DNA of 64,000 nucleotides, taken from assembly GCA_040219135.1 (NCBI GenBank), contig JAVJTA010000005.1:463089-527088 (forward strand), given 5' to 3'. The notes beneath the pieces are model-generated. The model saw only the letters and a program-made list of their open reading frames with translations, did no database searches and was not told the origin of the DNA. The stretch is from UBA7803 sp040219135. Lineage in GTDB: Bacteria > Pseudomonadota > Gammaproteobacteria > Pseudomonadales > Azotimanducaceae. Below are positions 52,317 through 59,100 of the stretch, piece by piece. Made by a program: the position numbers and the translations under genes. Numbering within the stretch: position 1 is the stretch's first letter; each line of letters begins with the position of its first letter.

Positions 52317-52393
52317 GTGCCGCGGTACACTAGTCGGCGCGACGGTGGGGAGCAAGCTTGACGCCTTTGCGTAGCGCGCCGCAGGCTTGCCGG

Positions 52394-53713
52394 ATGTGGA
52401 GGTGGCTGTATCGGGTGCTGCTGCTGCTGGCCTGGCCGTGGGTCCGCGTGCGTTTGTGGATGCGTGCGCGTCGCGAGCCGGAGTACGGCGAACGGATCGG
52501 CGAGCGATTCGGTCGGGTTCCGCCGGGAACGTCGGTCGGCTGCGTGTGGTTTCATACCGTGAGCGCGGGCGAGACCATTGCCGCCGCGCCGCTGATCGCC
52601 AGGCTCGCGGACGAGTTTTCCGCCGTGCCGTTTCTGGTCACCACCATGACCCCCACCGGCTCCGCGCAGGTGCGCGCGCGGCTCGGTGCGCGGGTCGACC
52701 ACTGCTATGCGCCCTACGATTTTCCCTGGGCCGTGCGGCGCTTCTACGACCGGGTGCGGCCGCGGCTGCTGGTGCTGATGGAAACCGAACTGTGGCCGAA
52801 CCTGATCGCCGAAGGCGCGCGCCGCGGCGTGCCCGTGCTGCTGGTGAATGCGCGTCTCTCCGAGCGCTCGGCGCGCGGCTACGCCCGGATCGGTGGCCTG
52901 ACCCGGGAGATGCTCACGCAGGTGCGATGGCTGGCGTGCCAGTATCCTGAGCACCGGCGTCGCTTCCTCGCGCTCGGGGCGCCGGCGGAACGGGTGTCGG
53001 TGCTGGGCAACGTCAAGTTCGACGTCGCGCTGCCCGACGATCACGGCACCCGGGTCGCGGTCCTCGAGCGCCGCTTCGGCATCAGCGCGGGATCCTGCTG
53101 GATCGCGGCGAGCACCCACGCCGGAGAAGAAGACCAGGTGCTGACGGCCCACGCCGAGATCCGCCGCGCGCTTCCCACGGCGCGGCTGGTGCTGGTGCCG
53201 CGGCATCCGGCGCGGGCGTCGGAGGTGGCGACCTTGTGCCACGCTCACGGGTTTTCCTGCGCGCGCGTCAGCGAGCCGCGCGGCGACGACGTCGCGGCGG
53301 ACGTGGTGCTCGGCGATACCATGGGCGAGCTTCTCTACCTCTACGGGCTGGCGGGCGCGGCGTTCGTCGGTGGCAGTCTCGACGGCGGCGGCGGCCACAA
53401 TCCCATCGAGCCGAGCCTGTGCGGCGTTCCGGTGGCGATGGGCCCTGCGGTGTTCAACTTCGCCGACGTGGTCGAGCCGTTCCGCAGCGGCGGCTGCCTC
53501 GAGCTGGTGACGGACGCGGCGTCCCTGGCCCGGGTCGTCGGGTCGTGGCTTGCCGATCCCGGGTACGCCCGGCAACTTGGTGCCCGGGCCCGCGCGCTGG
53601 TGGCGGAGAACCGCGGTGCCAGCGCCCGACTCCAGGTGCTCGTGGCCGAACAGATCCGCGCCGCCGGCGCCGCCGACGGCGTGGCGCTGAACACGGCGGC
53701 GCCGCGGACATAG
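52394..53713 (+). CDS. waaA: Kdo transferase (3-deoxy-D-manno-octulosonic acid transferase)
   Basis: Adds Kdo to the lipid A precursor at the inner membrane. An N-terminal anchor (MWRWLYRVLLLLAWPWVRVR) is followed by a GT30 domain with catalytic Glu60 in FHTVSAGETIAAAPLI, METELWPNL and GGSLDGGGGHNPIEPS. It has 439 residues. The ATG at 52394 was chosen since a TTG at 52358 adds a weak 12-residue extension. It is divergent from the flavoprotein gene and precedes tolC by 220 bp. Confidence 0.96.
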   Translation: MWRWLYRVLLLLAWPWVRVRLWMRARREPEYGERIGERFGRVPPGTSVGCVWFHTVSAGETIAAAPLIARLADEFSAVPFLVTTMTPTGSAQVRARLGARVDHCYAPYDFPWAVRRFYDRVRPRLLVLMETELWPNLIAEGARRGVPVLLVNARLSERSARGYARIGGLTREMLTQVRWLACQYPEHRRRFLALGAPAERVSVLGNVKFDVALPDDHGTRVAVLERRFGISAGSCWIAASTHAGEEDQVLTAHAEIRRALPTARLVLVPRHPARASEVATLCHAHGFSCARVSEPRGDDVAADVVLGDTMGELLYLYGLAGAAFVGGSLDGGGGHNPIEPSLCGVPVAMGPAVFNFADVVEPFRSGGCLELVTDAASLARVVGSWLADPGYARQLGARARALVAENRGASARLQVLVAEQIRAAGAADGVALNTAAPRT

Positions 53714-53734
53714 CCTCCGGGGGCCCGCGGCGCC

Positions 53735-53790
53735 GGCGATTTCTGCCAGGTGATTTCTGCCAGGCGTTTTCGGCCAGGCAATTTCTGCCA
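53735..53790 (+). repeat. Four 14-bp iteron-like units upstream of tolC
   Basis: Units GGCGATTTCTGCCA, GGTGATTTCTGCCA, GGCGTTTTCGGCCA and GGCAATTTCTGCCA follow one another without spacers. Each contains a GGC...GCC dyad. They begin 22 bp after the waaA stop. They could be binding sites for a regulator of tolC or a slippage product. Confidence 0.9.
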
Positions 53791-53853
53791 GGAAAGGCGC
53801 CTGGTTTCGGGTTAAGGTGTCGGCCGCGGCGGCCTCGCCGATGAGGCGCCGTG

Positions 53854-53871
53854 GGCGGCCGATCGGCCGCC
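53854..53871. promoter_or_regulatory. 18-bp perfect palindrome upstream of tolC
   Basis: GGCGGCCGATCGGCCGCC is a perfect palindrome 62 bp before the tolC start. It may be an operator for a dimeric repressor, or form a GC-rich hairpin that ends the waaA transcript. No T-tract follows. Confidence 0.5.
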
Positions 53872-53933
53872 GCCAACGAACCGACGATGACAATCAGTGA
53901 CGATCCGCGAGGATTCGAGAAGGAACTACGGAG

Positions 53934-55388
53934 ATGACGGGAACACGACTGTTTGCCGGCTTTCTGCTGGCCGGTGGCCTTGCCGGTTTCAGCGCAGTGG
54001 CAGCGGCGCAGAGCGGCGATCGTGAGTTCGCCGACAACACGCTGGCAGGAATATACGAACTGGCGATCGACAACGATCTGACCATCGCCCAGGCGCGCGC
54101 TCAGTACCGGGTCGGAGCCGAGCAGCGCAAGCTGGCGCGCGCCGGCCTGCTGCCGCAGGTGCAGGGTGGCTACGTCTACCAGGAAACCGACACCGAGTCG
54201 CGCAGCTCTTTTCCGATCGGTGACCAGGTGTTCCCCAATGCTTCTCAGACCGACACCGAGACGGATAGCTGGAACGCGTCATTGCAGCAGCCGCTGTTCG
54301 ATCTGCCCGCCTGGTTCACGTTCCGTCAGGCGGTGGAACTGTCGAAGCAGGCCGAGGCGACGTTCAGCGTCGCCCAGCAGGATCTGATCCTGCGCTCGGT
54401 CACCGCCTACTTCGAAGTGCTCCGGGCCGCAGCGAACCTGAAAGCCTCCCGGGCGCAGGAGTCGGCGCTGAAGGCTCAGCTCGAGCAGGTACAGCAACGG
54501 TTCGACGTCGGCATGGTGGCCATCACCGATGTCCACGAAGCCCGGGCCGGCTACGACCTGGCGGTGGCGCAGCGGATTACCGACGAAGGCAACCTCGGCA
54601 TTGCCCGGGAGCTGCTGTCGGTGTTGACCGGTCGCTCCCACGGCGAGCTGTGGGTACTCGACGAGGAGTTTCCGGTGGTGAATCCGGAGCCCGCCGGCAG
54701 CGACGATTGGGTGCGGTTCGCCCAGCAGAACAACTTCGACATCAAGGTCGCGGAGTTCGCGCGCGACGCGGCCCAGCGTGGCGCCCGGGCGGCCGCCAGT
54801 GAGCACGCGCCGTCCCTCGACCTGTCGCTCAGCTATACCGATTCCAGCACCGACGTCGACCGCGAAGACCTGATCGGTAATACCCAGGCGACGTTTCCCA
54901 ACGACGAGGAGCGGGGCGTGGTGGCGTTGAACCTCACCGTGCCGCTGTTCACCGGCGGCTTCACCAGCGCCAACCGGCGTCAGGCAGCGGCCACCTACGA
55001 CGCCCAGATCGCCGCGTTCCAGGGCACGGTGCGCGCGGTGACCCAGGAAACCCGGGCCTCCCACATCCAGGTGCTCTCCGACGTCGCCCGTTCCGGCGCC
55101 CGGGCCCAGGCGGTGACGTCCACGCGCTCGGCGCTGGAGGCCGCGGAGGTGGGCTACGACGTCGGCACCCGGAACGTCGTGGACGTGCTGCGGGCGCAGC
55201 AGGACTTCTTCTCTGCCGTGCGCGACTACGAGAACAGCATTCTCGACTATGTGGTGGATCTGGCGCGCCTGAAACGGCTGGCCGGTACCTTGAGCCCCGA
55301 GGACGTGTACGAGTTGAATCGCTGGCTCGCGCAGCCGCCGGCCCCCACCCTGTCCGGCAACGACGCCACCGACGGCTCGAGCCGCTGA
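53934..55388 (+). CDS. tolC: TolC family outer-membrane efflux protein
   Basis: Outer-membrane channel for drug efflux and type I secretion. A signal peptide runs to about residue 25 (FSAVAAAQ). Two repeats of the TolC/OEP fold are seen, with ELAIDNDLTIAQARAQYRVG, LQQPLFDLPAWF and the second-half LNLTVPLFTGGFTSANRRQA and GYDVGTRNVVDVLRAQQDFF. It has 484 residues, near E. coli TolC (493). The start ATG follows GAAGGAACTACGGAG. In E. coli tolC also lies close to the yqiB-cpdA-parE genes. Confidence 0.95.
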   Translation: MTGTRLFAGFLLAGGLAGFSAVAAAQSGDREFADNTLAGIYELAIDNDLTIAQARAQYRVGAEQRKLARAGLLPQVQGGYVYQETDTESRSSFPIGDQVFPNASQTDTETDSWNASLQQPLFDLPAWFTFRQAVELSKQAEATFSVAQQDLILRSVTAYFEVLRAAANLKASRAQESALKAQLEQVQQRFDVGMVAITDVHEARAGYDLAVAQRITDEGNLGIARELLSVLTGRSHGELWVLDEEFPVVNPEPAGSDDWVRFAQQNNFDIKVAEFARDAAQRGARAAASEHAPSLDLSLSYTDSSTDVDREDLIGNTQATFPNDEERGVVALNLTVPLFTGGFTSANRRQAAATYDAQIAAFQGTVRAVTQETRASHIQVLSDVARSGARAQAVTSTRSALEAAEVGYDVGTRNVVDVLRAQQDFFSAVRDYENSILDYVVDLARLKRLAGTLSPEDVYELNRWLAQPPAPTLSGNDATDGSSR

Positions 55389-55450
55389 GGCTAAAGCGCG
55401 ACTACCGCACGGTTCTGCCGTGGCCTCCGCCGCGGCGCCGGCCGGCAACG

Positions 55451-55479
55451 GTGACGCTCCCGGAACAGGCGTGTAGAGT
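55451..55479 (+). promoter_or_regulatory. Candidate promoter for the DUF1249-cpdA-parE genes
   Basis: GTGACG at 55451-55456, 17 bp spacing, TAGAGT at 55474-55479, 40 bp upstream of the DUF1249 start. Both boxes are weak matches. A small CACGG/CCGTG hairpin after tolC lies between 55400 and 55425. Confidence 0.4.
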
Positions 55480-55518
55480 AGTCGCTCGGGCTGATCAGAG
55501 AGGAAGCGCTCAGGCATC

Positions 55519-55962
55519 ATGCAGAAGAAGAAGTACCGCATCGACCTACCCGCGCACATGGCGGAATGCGATGCCAACTATCTGCGCTTGATGAAGCTGT
55601 TTCCGCGGTTGCGGGACGAAGACGTCAGCGTGTTCGGGATTGCCCTCGGCGGGCAATCCTACCGCGTGCGCCTGGAGGTTCTGGAACGCGGCCCCTACAC
55701 GTCGCTGGTGGAGCTGCAGCAGCTGCCCCGCGGACCCTGGAACCAGCGTCCGCGGATGCTGGTGCGCCTGTACCACGATGCGCGCAGCGCCGAAGTCGTG
55801 GAGTGCCACGGCGCGCGGCACTTCCGCGCGGTGTACGAGTATCCGAACCAGCACATGCATCTTCCGGACGAGAAAGCCCAGGTGAACCGCTTCCTCACCG
55901 AGTTTCTGGCCATGTGCCTGCGTCACGGCGTGGCGGTGACGGAGCCGGTTACCGTCGGATGA
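55519..55962 (+). CDS. DUF1249 domain-containing protein (YqiB-like)
   Basis: Cytoplasmic protein of 147 residues matching the DUF1249/YqiB family: ECDANYLRLMKLFPRLRDED at the start and ARLYHDARSAEV-like RLYHDARSAEVVEC, YPNQHMHLPDEKAQVNRFL at the end. Function unknown. Its stop overlaps the cpdA start (ATGA), and the yqiB-cpdA pairing is conserved in E. coli, where nudF precedes them; no nudF is seen here. Confidence 0.93.
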   Translation: MQKKKYRIDLPAHMAECDANYLRLMKLFPRLRDEDVSVFGIALGGQSYRVRLEVLERGPYTSLVELQQLPRGPWNQRPRMLVRLYHDARSAEVVECHGARHFRAVYEYPNQHMHLPDEKAQVNRFLTEFLAMCLRHGVAVTEPVTVG

Positions 55963-56774
55963 CGGCGCCCCTGCGCCTGCTGCAGATCTCCGATACCCAT
56001 CTCAAGGCCATCCCGGGGGCGACGCTGCTCGGCGTGGACACCGCGGCGTGCCTCGAGCGGGTCCTCGATCAGGCGCTGGCGGAAGCCTGTCCCGACGCGA
56101 TCATCGCGTCGGGCGACATTGCCCACGACCCGGATTCCGCGGCCGCCTATCGACGCTTCCTGGAGCTGATCGAATCCCGCTACGCCGGGCCGCTGCTGAC
56201 CCTGCCAGGCAATCACGATCTCACCGGGCTGATGGCGGGCGCGCTCCCCGGCGCCGATGTGCTGCGTCTCGGGCGCTGGGCAGTCGTGGCGTTCGACACC
56301 CACGTCGACCACCGCGTCGAGTCCGGATTCGACGCCGCGGCGCGCGGCGAGCTGGAAACGCGAATCCGCGGATGCGACGCGGATTTCCTGCTGCTGGCGT
56401 GCCACCACCCGCCGCTTCCGGTGGGTTGCCCGTGGCTCGACAAAGACTGCATCCCGGCCGGCGCGGAGCTGTTAGACTCCTGTGCCGCCGCCGGCTGCCG
56501 CGGTTCGCAGGCGCAGTCCCGGGTGCGGGGTCTGGTATTCGGTCACATCCATCAGCAGTTCGAGAACGCGTCGGGGCCGCTGGTGGTGCTGGGTACCCCG
56601 TCGACGTGCTTTCAGTTCCCGCCTGCCGCGTCGCGCTTCGCCATCGACCGGGACGCGGTCAGCGGACGGCCCGGCTATCGCTGGCTGGAGCTGGGCGCGG
56701 ACGGTGCGCTCGTCAGCAACGTCCGCCGGCTCGACGGTGAGCCGCTCAACATCGATTTGTCCGACAGGTCCTGA
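55959..56774 (+). CDS. cpdA: 3',5'-cyclic-AMP phosphodiesterase
   Basis: Metallophosphoesterase that hydrolyses cAMP. Metal-site motifs in order: QISDTHL, ASGDIAHD, PGNHDLTG, ACHHPPLPVG and FGHIHQQFE. It has 271 residues, as in E. coli CpdA (275). The ATG at 55959 overlaps the DUF1249 stop; a longer frame upstream is shadow. It could act on cAMP from the cyclase at 19569. parE starts 5 bp downstream. Confidence 0.95.
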   Translation: MTAPLRLLQISDTHLKAIPGATLLGVDTAACLERVLDQALAEACPDAIIASGDIAHDPDSAAAYRRFLELIESRYAGPLLTLPGNHDLTGLMAGALPGADVLRLGRWAVVAFDTHVDHRVESGFDAAARGELETRIRGCDADFLLLACHHPPLPVGCPWLDKDCIPAGAELLDSCAAAGCRGSQAQSRVRGLVFGHIHQQFENASGPLVVLGTPSTCFQFPPAASRFAIDRDAVSGRPGYRWLELGADGALVSNVRRLDGEPLNIDLSDRS

Positions 56775-56779
56775 TTCTC

Positions 56780-58678
56780 ATGGCAGAAGCCAAATACTCC
56801 GCCGAATCGCTGCAGGTGCTTTCCGGTCTGGAACCGGTGCGTCGGCGTCCGGGGATGTACACCGACACCACCCGGCCCAACCACCTGGTTCAGGAGGTCG
56901 TCGACAACAGCGTCGACGAAGCGCTCGCCGGCTACGCACGGGAGATCGAGGTGACGCTGTTTGCCGACGGCTCCGTGGAAGTGGTGGACGACGGTCGCGG
57001 CATGCCCGTGGACGTACATCCGAAACACAAGGTCACCGGGGTGGAACTGATTCTCACCCGGCTCCACGCCGGAGGTAAGTTCGACAAGGGCAGCTACAGC
57101 TACGCCGGCGGCCTGCACGGTGTCGGCGTGTCCGTCGTCAACGCCCTGTCCGACTGGCTGGAAGTGGAGATCAAACGCGACGGCAAGGTCTACCGGCAGC
57201 GCTACGAGCACGGCAGACCGAAGACCAAGCTCAAGGAAGTGGACAGCGTCGGCAAGCGCAACACCGGAACCCGGGTGCGCTTCATGCCCGATGCCAGCTA
57301 TTTCGACACGCCGAAGGTCACGGTGTCTCGGCTCAAGCACCTGCTGCGGGCGAAGGCCGTGCTCTGCCCGGGACTGCGGGTCAGCATCAGCGTCGAAGCG
57401 GATCCCGAGGAGAACGCGAGCTGGTTCTACGAAGAAGGCCTGCGCGGCTATCTCGAAACCGCGCTCGGAGACGCCGACAGCGTGCCGCAGAAGCCCTTCA
57501 TGCATCAGGCGGAAGGCAACGAGGAAGCCGTGGAGTGGGCCATTTTGTGGCTGGTCGACGGCGGGGAGACGGTTACCGAGTCCTACGTCAACCTGATCCC
57601 CACGGCCCAGGGCGGGACCCACGTGAACGGGCTGCGCAGCGGCCTCACGGAAGCGATGAAGGAGTTCTGCGAGTTCCGCGATCTGCTGCCGCGCGGGGTC
57701 AAGCTCACCGGCGAGGACCTCTGGGAGCAGTGCGCCTACGTGCTGTCGGCAAAGCTCGCTGATCCCCAGTTTTCCGGCCAGACCAAGGAGAAGCTGTCGT
57801 CGCGGCAGTCGGCGGTGTTCGTCGGCGGCGTCGCCAAGGACGCGTTCAGCCTGTGGCTGAACGAACACCCCCAGGATGGCGGGAAGCTCGCCGAGCTGGT
57901 GATCGCCAATGCTCAGCGGCGCACCCAGGCGAGCAAGAAGGTCGCGCGCAAGAAGGTCACCGCGGGACCCGCGCTGCCCGGCAAGCTCGCAGACTGTTCG
58001 GGCCAGGACGCCGAGCGGGCGGAGCTGTTCCTGGTGGAAGGGGATTCCGCCGGCGGTTCTGCCAAGCAGGCCCGCGACCGCGAGTTCCAGGCGGTGATGC
58101 CATTGCGCGGCAAGATCCTCAACACCTGGGAGGTGGCGGCTTCCGAGGTGCTCGCGTCCCAGGAGGTTCACGACATTGCGGTCGCCATCGGCGTCGACCC
58201 CGGCTCTGCCGATCTCACCGGGTTGCGCTACGACAAGGTCTGCATCCTCGCCGATGCCGACTCCGACGGCGCCCACATCGCCACGCTGCTGTGCGCCCTG
58301 TTCGTTCGCCACTTCCGGCCGCTGGTCGCGGCCGGACACGTGTTCATCGCCATGCCGCCGCTGTATCGGATCGACGTCGGCAAAGAGGTCTATTACGCCC
58401 TCGACGAGTCGGAAAAGGCCGGCGTGCTCGATCGCATCGCCGCGGAGAAGAAGCGCGGCGCGGTTCAGGTACAGCGCTTCAAAGGCCTCGGCGAGATGAA
58501 CCCGCTGCAGCTGCGCGAGACGACCATGGATCCGAACACCCGGCGGCTGGTGCAGCTGACCATCGAGGACGGCCAGGGCACGGACGACATCATGGACATG
58601 CTGCTCAACCGCAAACGCGCGTCGGATCGACGGACCTGGCTGGAATCGAAGGGCGATCAGGCTACGTTGGTCGAATGA
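56780..58678 (+). CDS. parE: DNA topoisomerase IV subunit B
   Basis: ATPase subunit of topoisomerase IV, which decatenates sister chromosomes with ParC. The GHKL ATPase domain has EVVDNSVDEALAG, DDGRGMPV and GGLHGVGVSVVNALS; the TOPRIM domain has VEGDSAGGSAKQARDR and ADADSDGAHI. It has 632 residues (E. coli 630). It follows cpdA by 5 bp. A pair of hairpin elements, instead of a short gap, separates it from parC. Confidence 0.98.
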   Translation: MAEAKYSAESLQVLSGLEPVRRRPGMYTDTTRPNHLVQEVVDNSVDEALAGYAREIEVTLFADGSVEVVDDGRGMPVDVHPKHKVTGVELILTRLHAGGKFDKGSYSYAGGLHGVGVSVVNALSDWLEVEIKRDGKVYRQRYEHGRPKTKLKEVDSVGKRNTGTRVRFMPDASYFDTPKVTVSRLKHLLRAKAVLCPGLRVSISVEADPEENASWFYEEGLRGYLETALGDADSVPQKPFMHQAEGNEEAVEWAILWLVDGGETVTESYVNLIPTAQGGTHVNGLRSGLTEAMKEFCEFRDLLPRGVKLTGEDLWEQCAYVLSAKLADPQFSGQTKEKLSSRQSAVFVGGVAKDAFSLWLNEHPQDGGKLAELVIANAQRRTQASKKVARKKVTAGPALPGKLADCSGQDAERAELFLVEGDSAGGSAKQARDREFQAVMPLRGKILNTWEVAASEVLASQEVHDIAVAIGVDPGSADLTGLRYDKVCILADADSDGAHIATLLCALFVRHFRPLVAAGHVFIAMPPLYRIDVGKEVYYALDESEKAGVLDRIAAEKKRGAVQVQRFKGLGEMNPLQLRETTMDPNTRRLVQLTIEDGQGTDDIMDMLLNRKRASDRRTWLESKGDQATLVE

Positions 58679-58693
58679 AATGGGTGTTGGTTC

Positions 58694-58803
58694 GCGCGGC
58701 CGCCGGAAATTACTTTGCTGCGCGTAGGCGGGATTGGCGAAGGGCAGGCTCCTGCGTAGTCGGGAGGCTGAAAGCTCCGCAAAGTAATTTCCCGCGTCCG
58801 CGC
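58694..58803 (+). repeat. Hairpin element A: variable-arm, conserved-core repeat
   Basis: The left arm 58694-58718 and right arm 58779-58803 pair at 23 of 25 positions; the inner 14 bp (GGAAATTACTTTGC) are perfect. The 60-nt core (58719-58778) begins TGCGCG, contains GGGCAGGCTC and GTAGTCGGGAG, and ends CTGAAAGCTCC. The core can form an inner stem (CAGGCTC with GAGGCTG, one mismatch). It starts 16 bp after the parE stop. No protein-coding function is likely. Confidence 0.92.
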
Positions 58804-58952
58804 CCCCACCGCCCTTCCATTTGGCCGGCGTGCAGAGCCCCGTCGATTCAGCCAGTGACGTTGGCTCGTGCCACACCGTTTGCGGTCGCTTCGAAGGCGG
58901 GTCGTTGCGCCACAGCGCTCTTTGGTTGGCACGGATTGACGAGGACGCAGGC
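58804..58952. other. Spacer between hairpin elements A and B
   Basis: With the two hairpins this makes up the parE-parC intergenic region of 422 bp. I see no gene, promoter or repeat in the 149-bp spacer itself; reading frames through it are short and low-complexity. Confidence 0.6.
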
Positions 58953-59060
58953 GGACGTGGCCGGAGAACGCTTTCCGGAGCTTTCAGGCTCCCGGCGCCA
59001 ACTGAGCCTGCCCAACTACAAACACGCCCGCGCGCAGGAAAGCGTTCTCCGGCCGCGGCC
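58953..59060 (-). repeat. Hairpin element B: second copy, opposite orientation
   Basis: Arms 58953-58976 and 59037-59060, with the inner 18 bp perfect (GGCCGGAGAACGCTTTCC). The loop is again 60 nt; read on the minus strand it matches the element A core at 44 of 60 positions without gaps. Its inner stem CAGGCTC/GAGCCTG is perfect. Relative to A, the arms differ at five aligned pairs with compensating changes on the other side. It ends 40 bp before parC. Confidence 0.92.
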
Positions 59061-59100
59061 AATTGTTCAACACCGTTAATCGGTACCAAGCAAAAAAACC

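Noticed and set aside
53735..53790. CRISPR-like array
   Set aside because: Units are 14 bp with no spacers, so it is a simple tandem repeat.
58694..59060. Reading the hairpins as integron attC sites
   Set aside because: attC sites keep conserved short core sites at the ends and vary in the loop. Here the loop is conserved and the arms vary, there is no gene-cassette array, and no integrase gene is in the window.
58680..59079. Open frames running through the parE-parC hairpins on both strands
   Set aside because: They are extensions of out-of-frame shadows; the sequence is explained by the repeat structure, and no start with a ribosome-binding site is seen.
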